A stretch of 64,000 nt of DNA, taken from positions 4,295,001 to 4,359,000 of the forward strand of contig NZ_CP083761.1 of NCBI RefSeq assembly GCF_023558375.1, in the 5' to 3' direction. The stretch is from Chroococcidiopsis sp. CCMEE 29 (GTDB lineage: Bacteria; Cyanobacteriota; Cyanobacteriia; Cyanobacteriales; Chroococcidiopsidaceae). This document shows, piece by piece, positions 52,048 through 61,816 of the stretch. Made by a program: the position numbers and the translations under genes. The number at the start of each line of letters is the position of its first letter. Position 1 is the stretch's first letter. Under the pieces are notes generated by a model. That model was not told the origin of the DNA. It made no database searches and saw only the letters and a list, made by a program, of their open reading frames with translations.

Positions 52048-53754
52048 GTGCTTCAATCTGTTAGCAGTGTGGTTTTCTGCATCAACCCACATGACCCCCA
52101 ACATCCTCATTCTCAAGTACGGGGGAATAAGTTTTGCACAATCTGCGGCTCACCGATCGCCTTAAAAAATCGCTATATTCCCCTGCAAATATTAGGTTCA
52201 GGAGGATTTGCCAAAATCTATACAGTTTGGGATTTGGCAACGCAAACAGAGCGGGTGCTGAAGGTTTTGGTAGAAACTGCACCGAAAGCACGGGAATTGT
52301 TTAAGCAAGAGGCAGATATTTTGAAGAGTCTGCGGCATCCAGCTGTCCCCAGAGTCGAGCCAGATGGCTATTTTCAATTAAGTTTGGGAAATCCACCGCA
52401 GCGTCTATTGCCTTGTCTGGTGATGGAAAAAATCAACGGTCAGACACTGGAAGACATTCTTGAAAGCCATCCCCAAGGGTGCCCAGAAGCGTGGGTACTG
52501 AACTGGTTCAACCAGGCAGTAGAGATTTTACGGGAGTTGCATAAAAAGCAGATTATTCACCGTGACCTCAAGCCCTCTAACCTGATGCTGCGCCAGGAAA
52601 CAAATCAGCTGGTGGTGATTGATTTTGGTGGAGCAAAAAAGATTCGCTCAGCCCTATTTTGGTCTAAGGAAAGTTCTACCCGTTTATATTCTCCTGGTTA
52701 TAGTCCACCCGAGCAATCTGAAGGGCGCGATGTGGAACCAGCGGCTGATTTCTATGCCTTGGGCAGGACAATGATTCAATTGCTGACTGGTAAATCTCCT
52801 CCAGAACTAGCAGACTCAGTAACTGGGGAATTGCGGTGGCGTCATTTAGTTCGGGTGACTCCAGGATTTGCCGATTTGTTGGATGAGTTAGTGCGGGAAG
52901 ATGTACGCCAGCGACCGACAAACGCTGCCAGAATTCAAAAACGCTTGGCACAGAGTCCCCAAAAACAGCCCGGACGGCAGGTATCTTCCTCCCAGCAGGT
53001 GACCCCGCTCACTCAAAAGAGTTTGAATTGGTCGCAGCGAGTCACTTCAGCCTTTACCAAAGGGTTTTCGCAGAGCACTCGTTTCCTGGTTAAATTCATT
53101 ACCCAGTTGGTACGAGCTTGTCTAGATACAACTAAGGCAATGGTGCTAAGTGCGATCGCTGTCTGTGTCGGCACCTCAGTTGGGTTTGTTCTAGCCTATT
53201 GGTCGCCATTAGGCAGCACAGTAGACCGTCTGCTGTCTCAACAGCTGCCTTTCTTACTTCAAGATGATACTCAGATTGCACTCGGGTCAGAAATCATCCT
53301 ATTTGCAGCAGCTGGATTAGCAACGGCATGGGGACTGACAGTGGCAGGGAGTTTTGGTCAACGGCGGCGGTATTTCGTCGCCCCGCTGACCGGGTTTGTG
53401 GGCTATGGCTTAGGCTGGTTAGTTTGGCTAGCAGCCACACCTTATAATAGCTTCTGGGGCATGGCAGGATTGATTGCAGGTGCTGTTACCGTTCTTACTC
53501 TTGGTCTGGGTTTACGAAATAGTTACCTAATTCACGCTGTTTTTGCTTCAGTTGGTACTACTATCCTGTTTGCAATCCTGCTCAGTTTTAATCTCTTCCC
53601 AACTCCTATATTCCACCTCAACCCTCAACCGGGTTGGTTTGAGTTTTGGGTCTACATCACTTTTTTTAGTTTTGTCAGCCTAGCCCTTAGTTTCTGGTTA
53701 GGGATTAGTTACTACCTAATTGTGCCTTGTTTGCGCTGGCTAGGCTGGCGCTAA
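52048..53754 (+). CDS. Ser/Thr protein kinase with N-terminal zinc finger and C-terminal membrane domain
   Basis: This 568-residue protein has an N-terminal CINPHDPQHPHSQVRGNKFCTICG (Cys11/30/33) metal-binding module usual in cyanobacterial kinases. The kinase follows: glycine loop LGSGGFAKIYTVWD, Lys72, HRDLKPSN (171-178) and DFGGAKK (192-198). PGYSPPEQSEG is the activation segment anchor. Residues ~350-560 hold about six TM helices. The start is a GTG at 52048, another GTG lies 27 bp later, and no ATG precedes CINP. The sensed signal is unknown; the membrane tail suggests an envelope signal. Confidence 0.95.
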   Translation: MLQSVSSVVFCINPHDPQHPHSQVRGNKFCTICGSPIALKNRYIPLQILGSGGFAKIYTVWDLATQTERVLKVLVETAPKARELFKQEADILKSLRHPAVPRVEPDGYFQLSLGNPPQRLLPCLVMEKINGQTLEDILESHPQGCPEAWVLNWFNQAVEILRELHKKQIIHRDLKPSNLMLRQETNQLVVIDFGGAKKIRSALFWSKESSTRLYSPGYSPPEQSEGRDVEPAADFYALGRTMIQLLTGKSPPELADSVTGELRWRHLVRVTPGFADLLDELVREDVRQRPTNAARIQKRLAQSPQKQPGRQVSSSQQVTPLTQKSLNWSQRVTSAFTKGFSQSTRFLVKFITQLVRACLDTTKAMVLSAIAVCVGTSVGFVLAYWSPLGSTVDRLLSQQLPFLLQDDTQIALGSEIILFAAAGLATAWGLTVAGSFGQRRRYFVAPLTGFVGYGLGWLVWLAATPYNSFWGMAGLIAGAVTVLTLGLGLRNSYLIHAVFASVGTTILFAILLSFNLFPTPIFHLNPQPGWFEFWVYITFFSFVSLALSFWLGISYYLIVPCLRWLGWR

Positions 53755-53849
53755 ACATACCTAGTCCTGATACCAATAGCCTAACCGCTACTTAGTGGCA
53801 TGATAGTGATTGAGACAATTTTGCTCATCACTATTCACCAGAAATTGCT

Positions 53850-54398
53850 ATGAACAAGTCTCCTGAGGCTACAGCCTCAATCACCGATCTGAGTATCCCT
53901 TTGGAGCGGGATGTATTTTTACGCATTTTAATTCGAGAGTTATCTGGCACGTTGCAGGATGTGGTTGGCTTAGAGGAAGCTTCAGGATTTATTAGTGTGG
54001 TTGGTCAAAACATGGGGAGGCAGATAGGCAAAGACTATAAGGCTGCTTTGAGGGTATCCAATCTGACGCGGGAGCAAGTAGCCGATGTGCTAGTGGATTT
54101 GAAGCGGCGAATCAACGGTGAGTTTTATATCATCGAGCAAACTGATGAAAAGATTGTCTTGGGGAATCACGCTTGCCCGTTTGCCGAAAAAGTCAGCGAT
54201 CGCCCCGTCATGTGTATGATGACCTCAAATGTCTTTGGCTCCATAGCCGCAGATAATCTGGGCTACGCCAAGGTAGAACTGCAAGAGACGATCGCCATGG
54301 GTGCTGCTGGATGCAGAGTGGTAGTTTACTTGAAGCCCACTTTGGAGGCAGAAGAAAGTCAAGGAAGAGAATATTTCAAGGGAGAAGATGAGGGGTGA
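53850..54398 (+). CDS. Methanogen-output-domain-like sensor protein
   Basis: This 182-residue protein has a single domain: [49 protein letters not shown], then [68 protein letters not shown]. The CPF...C...C cysteines could form a metal or redox site. This resembles methanogen output domain 1 proteins, usually regulatory. It overlaps the next gene (histidine kinase) by 4 bp (54395-54398), strong evidence of coupling and a shared pathway. The signal is unknown. Confidence 0.75.
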   Translation: MNKSPEATASITDLSIPLERDVFLRILIRELSGTLQDVVGLEEASGFISVVGQNMGRQIGKDYKAALRVSNLTREQVADVLVDLKRRINGEFYIIEQTDEKIVLGNHACPFAEKVSDRPVMCMMTSNVFGSIAADNLGYAKVELQETIAMGAAGCRVVVYLKPTLEAEESQGREYFKGEDEG

Positions 54399-56041
54399 CT
54401 CCCGAACAGTTCCTTCAATTCGCCAGGCTGTTGCCGGAACCCTCGCTGCTGATTTCTGGCGATGGCCAGACTCTAGGCGCCAACTCGCCCCTTGCGACTA
54501 TGTTAGGGCTACACCGGCAGGCACTACAGGGAAAAATGCTGTTTGAGCTGGTCACCGATCCGCCTGACAAAGTGATACAGTATCTACGCGCTTGCTCCAG
54601 AAGTCGAGCAATGGTGCTTGGCTCGTTAACGTTTCTTGCCAAGGATGGACAGACTTGCTTGTGTCGCTGCGAAGGGGCAGTCATCCGGCCATGGTCACCT
54701 GAATTGACGGCTCTAATTTTCTTACGCTTAAAAAATAGAGAATCAGCCAGTAGTAGATTTATCCTACTCAACAAGAAAATCGATCAACTGGCAAAAGAGA
54801 TCCGGGAGCGCCAACGAGCGGAAGAAGAGCGAACCCAACTCTTAGTGCGGGAGCAGTTAGCTCGAGCTGAGGCTGAGAGGCTGAATCGATTGAAGGATGA
54901 ATTTCTCTCGACCCTTTCCCATGAGCTACGAACTCCCCTCAATGCTATCCTCGGCTGGTCTCAAATCCTTCGTGCCCGTAAGATAGATGAAAAGATGATG
55001 TATCATGCCTTGGAAACGATCGAGCGCAATGCAAGGTCCCAGGTACAGCTGATTGATGACCTCCTTGATGTTTCACGCATCATCATGGGCAAGATTCGCC
55101 TCAACGTTCACGCGGTTGAGCTATTGCCAGTGATTGAGTCAGCAATGGATACAGTGCGACCTGCCGCTGATGCAAAAAATATTCGACTGCAATTGGTGCT
55201 CGATCCAGAAGCAGGTCCAGTTTTAGGGGACTCGGAGCGGTTACAGCAGATCGTCTGGAATCTTCTCAGCAACGCGATCAAATTCACACCAAAAGGTGGA
55301 CGCGTTCAGGTTGGACTGAAACGAATTAATTCCCATGTTGAAATTGTTGTGACAGACACAGGGCAAGGAATTAGTGCAGAGTTCCTACCTTATGTCTTTG
55401 ATCGCTTTCGCCAGGCAGATAGTTCCATCACCCGGTCATTTAGTGGGTTAGGGCTAGGGTTAGCGATCGTCCGTCAACTGGTGGAGTTACATGGCGGAAC
55501 GGTGCACGCCGAGAGTTTAGGAGAAGGTCAAGGAGCAACGTTTACTGTAAAGCTACCGCTGATGGCTGTTAGCCCCAAGCCTAGCAGGCTAGAGCAGGTG
55601 CATCCAACCATAGGAGGCAGCGTCCCGTTTGACTGCTCACCAAGCCTAAATGGATTGAGAATACTTGTTGTGGATGACGAGGCAGATACCCGTGCTCTAC
55701 TGATATACGCGCTAGAAGCGTCTGGAGCCGAAGTCGTAGCTGCGGCTTCAGCAGACGAAGCTATCTCTGCGCTGACCAAATCTTTAATCCCAATGGATGT
55801 GTTAATCAGTGATATTGGAATGCCAGATGAAGATGGTTATACTCTACTGCGTAGAGTGAGGGCACTGGAGAAAGAGCAAGGAGGAAAAATTCCTGCTGTA
55901 GCCCTGACAGCGTATGCCAGAACTGAAGATCGCAGGGCTGCTCTTTTAGCAGGATTTCAGTTTCATATTGCCAAACCTGTTGAACCTGCCGAATTAATTG
56001 CGGTGATTGCGAATCTGGCTGGACGAACCGGAGGCGTTTGA
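54395..56041 (+). CDS. Hybrid sensor histidine kinase / response regulator
   Basis: This 548-residue protein starts at a GTG overlapping the preceding stop. Order: PAS-like domain (~5-110, [35 protein letters not shown]), coiled coil (~125-165), HisKA with [14 protein letters not shown] (phospho-His176), HATPase with [14 protein letters not shown] and [18 protein letters not shown] and GLGLGLAIV, then a C-terminal receiver domain (~420-540) with VVDDEADTR and [13 protein letters not shown]. No TM segment is seen, so it is cytoplasmic. The absence of a separate output protein suggests phosphotransfer onward; the overlapping methanogen-output-like gene is the likely input or partner. Confidence 0.95.
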   Translation: MTPEQFLQFARLLPEPSLLISGDGQTLGANSPLATMLGLHRQALQGKMLFELVTDPPDKVIQYLRACSRSRAMVLGSLTFLAKDGQTCLCRCEGAVIRPWSPELTALIFLRLKNRESASSRFILLNKKIDQLAKEIRERQRAEEERTQLLVREQLARAEAERLNRLKDEFLSTLSHELRTPLNAILGWSQILRARKIDEKMMYHALETIERNARSQVQLIDDLLDVSRIIMGKIRLNVHAVELLPVIESAMDTVRPAADAKNIRLQLVLDPEAGPVLGDSERLQQIVWNLLSNAIKFTPKGGRVQVGLKRINSHVEIVVTDTGQGISAEFLPYVFDRFRQADSSITRSFSGLGLGLAIVRQLVELHGGTVHAESLGEGQGATFTVKLPLMAVSPKPSRLEQVHPTIGGSVPFDCSPSLNGLRILVVDDEADTRALLIYALEASGAEVVAAASADEAISALTKSLIPMDVLISDIGMPDEDGYTLLRRVRALEKEQGGKIPAVALTAYARTEDRRAALLAGFQFHIAKPVEPAELIAVIANLAGRTGGV

Positions 56042-56118
56042 CATTGAAGAGGACGCGGGAACAGGGAGACGCGGGAACGCGGAGAGTTTTTCTCCCTTCC
56101 CCGTTGCACTGGGGGACT

Positions 56119-56370
56119 TCAGCCCGATACCTTATACTCCACTGAACGACAATGTTTTTTGAATTTGGGATACCCTTTCTTTTTCTCCTTTTTTTTGCAA
56201 CGAGTATAAAAGTTAGATATTGATTGCCATGCTCTTTCGGCACTAGCCTGTCTTACTGCGGAATTTAGCTTTAAGGCAAAGGAAAACTCTTTGGCTAAGT
56301 CTTTGCATAGCTTGTATAAATCTGCCTTACCAACGCCTCGATTATCCATGTTTTCGCAGAGTGAACCCAC
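56119..56370 (-). pseudogene. TnpB fragment (IS200/IS605 family)
   Basis: MDNRGVGKADLYKLCKDLAKEFSFALKLNSAVRQASAERAWQSISNFYTRCKKKEKKKGYPKFKKHCRSVEYKVSG is recognisable as an internal N-terminal segment of cyanobacterial TnpB. It lacks both the usual first ~30 residues and everything after VEYKxSGWK, where a stop follows. No RuvC motifs remain, so it is nonfunctional. It lies directly downstream of the hybrid kinase. Confidence 0.85.
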
Positions 56371-56451
56371 AGCCTACTAGCAGGGCATTGATGCAATCAC
56401 CAATCTGCCCAGGAAAATAGTTGCGTCCTAGCCGCCCAAGCTATCATGGTG

Positions 56452-59400
56452 TCATTTCGGTGGGTGTTGCTGCAATACTTGAAACAGGTATTGCCCCGTG
56501 TAGGAGCGCGGATTTTTAGCTACTTGCTCTGGTGTTCCTACAGCGATCGCTTCTCCCCCTTTATCTCCACCCTCGGGTCCTAAATCAATTACCCAATCAC
56601 TACAACGAATCACATCTAAGTTGTGTTCAATCACTAAAATTGAATTTCCTTTGTCCACTAAACGTTGTAACACATCTAGTAATTTGTGGACATCGTAAAA
56701 TGATAAACCTGTAGTCGGTTCATCGATTAAATAGAGAGTTTTTCCGGTAGCGCGGCGAGATAGCTCAGAGGCAAGTTTTACCCGCTGTGCTTCACCACCC
56801 GATAAAGTCGTTGCGGGTTGCCCCAACCGCATATAACCCAGTCCCACATCAACCAAAGTTTGTAACCGGGAATCGGCTCTGGGAATATTTTTGAAAAACT
56901 CCAAGCTTTCTTCCACTGTCATATTGAGAACATCAGCAATTGATTTGCCTTTGTACTTCACTTGGAGAGTTTCGCGGTTGTAACGTGCGCCTTTACAAAC
57001 TTCACATTGCACATAAACATCTGGTAGAAAGTTCATTTCAATTACATTCACACCTTGCCCACCACACGCTTCGCAGCGTCCACCTTTGACATTAAAGGAA
57101 AACTGCCCTGGTTTATAGCCCCTAGCTTTGGCTTCAATCGTTTGGGCGAATGCGTCTCGAATTACATCAAATATCCCAGTGTAGGTGGCTGGGTTGGAGC
57201 GCGGAGTACGACCAATGGGAGATTGGTCAATTACAATTGCTTTATCAACACAGTTGAGTCCCTTAATTGCATCTAGATGTTGGGGGAAAGGAACTTTGTG
57301 GCTGAGATGGTGTTGCAAGGCTGGGTAAAGTAGTTCATTAATCAGGGTTGATTTGCCGGAACCAGAGACACCAGTAATACAGACAAGCTTACCCAGCGGA
57401 ATTTCAACATCAATATGCTTGAGGTTATTGCGGTGAGCATTTTTAAGGAAGAGCGATCGCCCATTGCCCTCCCGTCTTTGAGCTGGAGTTTCAATTACCC
57501 TCCGTCCTGATAAGTAAGCACCTGTGAGCGAATCATCAGCCCTCAGCAATGCCTCCAAATCGCCCTGAGCAACAATGTGTCCCCCATGAATCCCCGCGCC
57601 GGGACCAATATCAACAATATGATCGGCTGCCCGGATGGTTTCTTCGTCATGCTCCACTACAATCAACGTGTTGCCTAAGTTGCGTAGTTTTGTCAATGTT
57701 TGCAACAGGCGACCATTATCTCGTTGATGCAGACCGATACTGGGTTCATCCAGAACGTAGAGTACTCCCGTTAAACCGGAGCCAATTTGGGTTGCCAGAC
57801 GAATTCGTTGGGCTTCTCCACCGGAAAGCGTCATGGCTGGGCGGTCAAGGGTAAGGTAATCTAAGCCCACATCGAGCAGAAATTGCAGTCTAGCTTTGAT
57901 CTCTCTGAGTACCAGATCGGCAATTTGGAACTGGCGATCGCTCAACCGCATGGCGCTGATTCTATGGTGACACTCCTGAATTGATACGCTAGTCAGATCG
58001 AGAATTCGGTATTGTCCCAGCCGCACAGAGAGTGCTTCTGGCTTTAGGCGCTTTCCCTGGCAGACTTCGCAAGGCTGATTAATGACATATTGTTCCAGCT
58101 TTTGTTTAATCTGTTCCGCCGTGGTTTCGCTGTACTGCCGCTGGAGCATTGGGATAACACCTGCGTAGCGTCTATATTCTTTTAGTTCCTCAACCCAGAT
58201 TGGTTGATCGGCACCATATAAGATGACGTTCTGCTGTTCTGGCGTTAGATGATTCCAGCGAGACTGAATTTCAAATCCATAAGCTTGTCCCAAGCTGTAA
58301 AGCCAAGAGAGATAGTAGGAATTGTCTTTTTCTGACCAAGGTGCGATCGCCGCATAAACTGGTGCTTGAGGATCGGGCACCACTAATTCTGGTGAAAACG
58401 TCTGCAAGCTGCCCAATCCATGACAATTTGGACAAGCACCATAAGGTGAGTTGAAGGAAAACAATCGAGGCGATAGTTCCTCCATCACTGCTCCATGTTC
58501 CGGGCAGGCGAAGTTTTCTGAAAATACTAGTTCATTAGAATTACTAGCGCTAGCTGCTTGAAACTCTGTTTCTCTCCTATCTTCTGCTTCCCCTGCTCCT
58601 CTTACTATGTAGGAAGTAGAACCCTCAGCAGCTCTTGTCTGAAATGCTGTTGGATGAACTAGGACTTCAGCCCTACGCCCTTCGCCTACATCTAGCAGCT
58701 CAATCACTGCAATGCCCTCAGAGCGACGCAAACAGGTTGTGAGTGAGTCAGTCAACCGTTCTTCTAGTCCAGGCTTCTTAATCAGTCGGTCAACGACAAC
58801 CTCAATGTTATGGGCTTGGTTCTTATCTAGTTCAATTGAGTCACTCAGTTCCCGCACTTCACCATCAACGCGGACACGAACAAACCCTTCAGAGGCTAGA
58901 CTTGACAGTAACTTGCGATGAGTGCCTTTTTTTCCGCGCACCACTGGAGCTAGAATTTGAAACTTAGTACGGTCTGGCAGCTCCATGATGCGATCGCTAA
59001 TCTCGTCAATTGTCTGCGGAGCAATCGAGCGATCGCAGATCGGACAATGGGGTTCTCCAGCTCGTCCAAACAATAGTCGCAGATAATCATAGATCTCCGT
59101 TACCGTGCCGACAGTAGAGCGGGGGTTATGAGAAGTTGATTTTTGATCGATGGATATGGCTGGACTTAAGCCCTCAATTGCTTCTACATCTGGCTTATCC
59201 AACTGCCCTAAGAATTGCCGAGCATAGGCACTGAGTGATTCAACGTAGCGACGCTGTCCTTCAGCGAAGATGGTGTCAAAGGCGAGGGATGATTTACCGG
59301 AACCAGAAACACCAGTGAAGACAATCAGGCGATCGCGTGGCAGTTCCAGGTCAATATTTTTCAGATTGTGCTGCCTCGCGCCCCGAATACGAATCATTTG

Positions 59401-59484
59401 ACTACTTTGATTTTGAGAGATGGGATGATGCCCGTTTGCGGATTCAGTTGGCTGGGTGTCTGCAATGTCGGTACTATAAGACAT
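56452..59484 (-). CDS. uvrA: Excinuclease ABC subunit A
   Basis: This DNA damage recognition ATPase has 1010 residues, about 40-70 more than usual. The first ATPase has [14 protein letters not shown] (~58-71), the zinc motif CPIC/CPNCH occurs in the UvrB-binding and insertion regions, and the second has [19 protein letters not shown] and [36 protein letters not shown] (zinc-binding). Signatures [12 protein letters not shown] and [12 protein letters not shown] are present. Residues ~265-318 (nt 58531-58692) are atypical and include [13 protein letters not shown] plus low-complexity sequence, lying between the first part and [31 protein letters not shown]. The ATPases are intact. Confidence 0.97.
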   Translation of the reverse strand: MSYSTDIADTQPTESANGHHPISQNQSSQMIRIRGARQHNLKNIDLELPRDRLIVFTGVSGSGKSSLAFDTIFAEGQRRYVESLSAYARQFLGQLDKPDVEAIEGLSPAISIDQKSTSHNPRSTVGTVTEIYDYLRLLFGRAGEPHCPICDRSIAPQTIDEISDRIMELPDRTKFQILAPVVRGKKGTHRKLLSSLASEGFVRVRVDGEVRELSDSIELDKNQAHNIEVVVDRLIKKPGLEERLTDSLTTCLRRSEGIAVIELLDVGEGRRAEVLVHPTAFQTRAAEGSTSYIVRGAGEAEDRRETEFQAASASNSNELVFSENFACPEHGAVMEELSPRLFSFNSPYGACPNCHGLGSLQTFSPELVVPDPQAPVYAAIAPWSEKDNSYYLSWLYSLGQAYGFEIQSRWNHLTPEQQNVILYGADQPIWVEELKEYRRYAGVIPMLQRQYSETTAEQIKQKLEQYVINQPCEVCQGKRLKPEALSVRLGQYRILDLTSVSIQECHHRISAMRLSDRQFQIADLVLREIKARLQFLLDVGLDYLTLDRPAMTLSGGEAQRIRLATQIGSGLTGVLYVLDEPSIGLHQRDNGRLLQTLTKLRNLGNTLIVVEHDEETIRAADHIVDIGPGAGIHGGHIVAQGDLEALLRADDSLTGAYLSGRRVIETPAQRREGNGRSLFLKNAHRNNLKHIDVEIPLGKLVCITGVSGSGKSTLINELLYPALQHHLSHKVPFPQHLDAIKGLNCVDKAIVIDQSPIGRTPRSNPATYTGIFDVIRDAFAQTIEAKARGYKPGQFSFNVKGGRCEACGGQGVNVIEMNFLPDVYVQCEVCKGARYNRETLQVKYKGKSIADVLNMTVEESLEFFKNIPRADSRLQTLVDVGLGYMRLGQPATTLSGGEAQRVKLASELSRRATGKTLYLIDEPTTGLSFYDVHKLLDVLQRLVDKGNSILVIEHNLDVIRCSDWVIDLGPEGGDKGGEAIAVGTPEQVAKNPRSYTGQYLFQVLQQHPPK
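58531..58692 (-). repeat. Low-complexity in-frame insertion within uvrA
   Basis: Read on the coding strand, about 58612-58585 contains GGAGCAGGGGAAGCAGAAG, the same G-rich motif as in smc and mfd. The whole stretch encodes ~54 residues not matching the UvrA family ([35 protein letters not shown]). Confidence 0.6.
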
Positions 59485-59543
59485 GAAGGCAACACAAAAT
59501 AGTCCTTAATGATTCTAGCGTTGCTTGTTCTAGGCTTAGCGGA

Positions 59544-60107
59544 TCAGAAAATTGGGAGGCTGAAGCCTGGTAGAACGTCCTCTCCAGAAAGGGTGACTGG
59601 ATAGGTCAGCGTTTCTACGGGTTGATTGGGGCGATAGATTTCGACTTGGCGATCTTGGGGATTGATTAACCATCCGAGACGTAACCCGCTTTGCAGATAT
59701 TCCTGCATTTTTTCTTGCACTGGGGTGAGGCGATCCGTGCGAGAGCGCAGTTCAATCACAAAGTCAGGACAGATGGGCGGAAATTTTTCCCGTTCTGTTT
59801 GGCTGAGGGATTCCCAACGGTTGCGTTTCACCCAGGCAACATCAGGAGAGCGATCGCCTCCACCGGGTAGGTTAAAGATGGTTGAGGAGCTAAAAACAAC
59901 TCCTAGCCCAGTTTGCTCATTCCAAACACCAACTTTGACAATTAAGCTGGCTTCCTGGATGCCCCCTTCACCGCCTACAGGTGTCACAATAATCAATTCT
60001 CCTTTGGGCGATCGTTCCATCGCCACGTCACGGTTGGCGAGGCACAGTTGATAGAACTGCTCGTGGGTGAGATGGATGATGGGTGATAAATCCAGGACAG
60101 TTGCCAT
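59544..60107 (-). CDS. Uma2 family endonuclease-like protein
   Basis: This 187-residue protein belongs to a PD-(D/E)xK-fold family (DUF820) greatly expanded in cyanobacteria. It has LTHEQFYQLCLANRDVAMERSPKGELIIVTPVGGEGG, then GGGDRSPDVAWVKRNRW and CPDFVIELRSRTDRL (D...ExR in place of ExK), and GWLINPQDRQVEIYRP. The catalytic Lys position carries Arg/Ser, so catalysis is not assured. Function unknown; such genes are often mobile. It is in the same direction as the DUF29 gene upstream, with 54 bp between. Confidence 0.92.
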   Translation of the reverse strand: MATVLDLSPIIHLTHEQFYQLCLANRDVAMERSPKGELIIVTPVGGEGGIQEASLIVKVGVWNEQTGLGVVFSSSTIFNLPGGGDRSPDVAWVKRNRWESLSQTEREKFPPICPDFVIELRSRTDRLTPVQEKMQEYLQSGLRLGWLINPQDRQVEIYRPNQPVETLTYPVTLSGEDVLPGFSLPIF

Positions 60108-60161
60108 TGTTGTTTCCCTTTGTTTGCTCAGGGTTTTGATCGGGTTGGATTTCCCACATTT

Positions 60162-60614
60162 TTAGGCATCAGATTCGAGCCATGAATCTGGTAAAAATGC
60201 ATCATCCAGAGTAGCTTCAAGCGAGTAAGGGCAGTCTGAAGGGAATGTTTCGTAGGGTAAGTCCGTTTCTCGAACGGCAAGGTTTAGTCCTAGCTTGTAG
60301 GCAATGCTCAAGGCTTCTGATAAATAAGGCTTTAGGCTAGGATTTTCATCTAGTAGCAGCACTAATTGTTCTCTTTGTTCTCGAATGGTTGCCAGCCAAC
60401 TATTGCCGCGTTGTTGAGGCTGAAATTGCCATTTCAACAGGTGCCCTAACAAAACACTTAAGCGGTTTCTCAGTTCTTGTCGTTCCCGTCTTCCCAAGTC
60501 TGCCAATTCCTCAAGCAGATTTTGCACATCTAAACTTTGCCATGCTTGCTGTTTGAGCAGGTGGATCTGCTGCTGCGTCCAGGCATAAAAGTCTGTTTTG
60601 TAGAGGGATTTCAT
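60162..60614 (-). CDS. DUF29 family protein
   Basis: This 150-residue protein begins YKTDFYAWTQQQIHLLKQQAWQSLDVQNLLEELADLGRRERQELRNRLSVLLGHLLKWQFQPQQRGNSWLATIREQREQL. This exactly follows the DUF29 signature (YxxDFYxWxxxQxxLL, then ELxxLGRxExxEL, HLLKWxxQP). DUF29 proteins are cyanobacterial, helical and functionally unknown. It is adjacent to Uma2, a common association in these genomes. Confidence 0.94.
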   Translation of the reverse strand: MKSLYKTDFYAWTQQQIHLLKQQAWQSLDVQNLLEELADLGRRERQELRNRLSVLLGHLLKWQFQPQQRGNSWLATIREQREQLVLLLDENPSLKPYLSEALSIAYKLGLNLAVRETDLPYETFPSDCPYSLEATLDDAFLPDSWLESDA

Positions 60615-60729
60615 AAATTCATCCTTCCATAGGTATATTTCATCCGCTGTTTTCAGCGCTAGAGCTAACCTACAGCCGGTGTTGCGTCAGCCAGGCTGCA
60701 TTGCCTAGGTAATTGGTGGTGGGAGGATG

Positions 60730-61020
60730 TCAATCAGCGCTGAGGATTTGTGGCACTTTGAAAAAGTCACCCTCTTGTTCAGGCGCACGCTCTAAGATGG
60801 CTTGGCGATCGCTATAGGGTCGCAGCTCATCAGGTCGTGTCACATTACTAACATCAATTGCTCGTGTCGTGGGCGGCACATCACTGACATCGAGTTCACT
60901 CAGTTGTTCAAAATAATCCAAAATACTGCCTAGCTGAGAAGTAAATTGCTCCTCTTCTTCAGCTGACAATTCTAAGCGAGCGAGATGGGCAACCTTATGA
61001 ACTTGCTCTCGGTCAATCAT
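60730..61020 (-). CDS. gatC: Asp/Glu-tRNA(Asn/Gln) amidotransferase subunit C
   Basis: GatC stabilises the GatAB amidotransferase that converts misacylated Glu-tRNA(Gln) and Asp-tRNA(Asn). The 96-residue length is normal, with [56 protein letters not shown]...RPDE and [11 protein letters not shown] as family signatures. A copy of the dispersed element lies at 61025-61097, immediately upstream of the start, so it belongs to the gene's leader. Confidence 0.96.
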   Translation of the reverse strand: MIDREQVHKVAHLARLELSAEEEEQFTSQLGSILDYFEQLSELDVSDVPPTTRAIDVSNVTRPDELRPYSDRQAILERAPEQEGDFFKVPQILSAD

Positions 61021-61024
61021 GGTG

Positions 61025-61097
61025 AGTAGGGGCAGGTTTAGCAGAATCTTCTATTTTATAACCAGTATGACTGATAAACTTGCCGGTACAGGAGTAG
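61025..61097 (+). repeat. Dispersed ~70-bp element, copy upstream of gatC
   Basis: It begins AGTAGGGGCAGGTTTAGCAG and ends TGCCGGTACAGGAGTAG, matching the ends of the units at 10411-10552. It lies 4 bp upstream of the gatC start on the opposite strand and could occlude or modulate its initiation region. Confidence 0.65.
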
Positions 61098-61546
61098 AGT
61101 AGTATTGTCAAATTAAGTTGGCATAAAAGCAGACAGTCACTATTTTCCTGAAAAAACAGCTTGTTCATGGGAAAATTATCCCAGTTTTTGTTCTCTCCCG
61201 TCACCCCTCACTTAACTTGACAATACCACACAACCTCTAAAAAGGCGGGCGATCACCATTTCTGGACTAGAGTAAGCTACTGCCGATCGAGCAGTGAGTA
61301 TCGCGTTGCTTAACTACTTGCGAGTAGACCTATAGAAAATCTGGATTTTAGGAGTGGCTTAAGATCCCTTCTGGTGCAGGTGCAATAACGGATTCGACTC
61401 AATACTCATCTTGCTTCCCTGCGACGATCAAGATTGGGCAAATTTTTCTAGGTTTAGCACCTCTAAAGTCAAAATCCGTAGATACACCATTTGTTATTGA
61501 ATTCGCGTGAGTTTAAGCTGGACAGAGAAATTTAAGGCAGAGAAAT
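61098..61546. other. Intergenic region between gatC and the restriction locus
   Basis: This ~450-bp spacer shows no supportable gene. A short minus-strand frame (61204-61013) overlaps the repeat and looks non-coding. No tRNA-like structure or terminator was seen. Confidence 0.5.
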
Positions 61547-61809
61547 ATGCCAACAAGGACACGGGCGGAGATTGCCGATCTAGTGCGGGCAGCTCGGCAG
61601 CGGCTTGATCTTACCCAAACGCAGTTGACCCAGTATCTAGGGGTGTCGTATCAAAGCGTAAACTGCTCGGGAAAAATAGGCAGAGTATGCCTTTACCAAT
61701 GACGTTGAAACTAATTGAGGCAATACTGCGGCAGATAGGTAATCGCGGCAAGGATTTATTGGCAAGATACTTTCTAGTAGCGATCTACCCTGGCAGTTAT
61801 AGAGGATAA
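61547..61809 (+). pseudogene. Frameshifted XRE-family HTH regulator upstream of hsdR
   Basis: The ATG at 61547 opens MPTRTRAEIADLVRAARQRLDLTQTQLTQYLGVSYQSVN, a Cro/C1-type HTH. In frame it continues into CSGKIGRV and stops at about 61700. A +1 shift restores ENRQSMPLPMTLKLIEAILRQIGNRGKDLLARYF, the normal continuation (SYQSVNRWENxxxxPxPMxL). The break is near 61664, where AACTGCTCGG sits in place of an expected AACCGCTGG-like sequence. It ends 8 bp before hsdR, so it may have been a controller of the restriction genes. Confidence 0.75.
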
Positions 61810-61816
61810 GCCCACA

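Noticed and set aside
55806-56243. 145-codon minus-strand frame overlapping the hybrid kinase end
   Set aside because: Only its 5' part overlaps the TnpB fragment in another frame; it mirrors the receiver domain and the repeat-rich spacer and has no family match.
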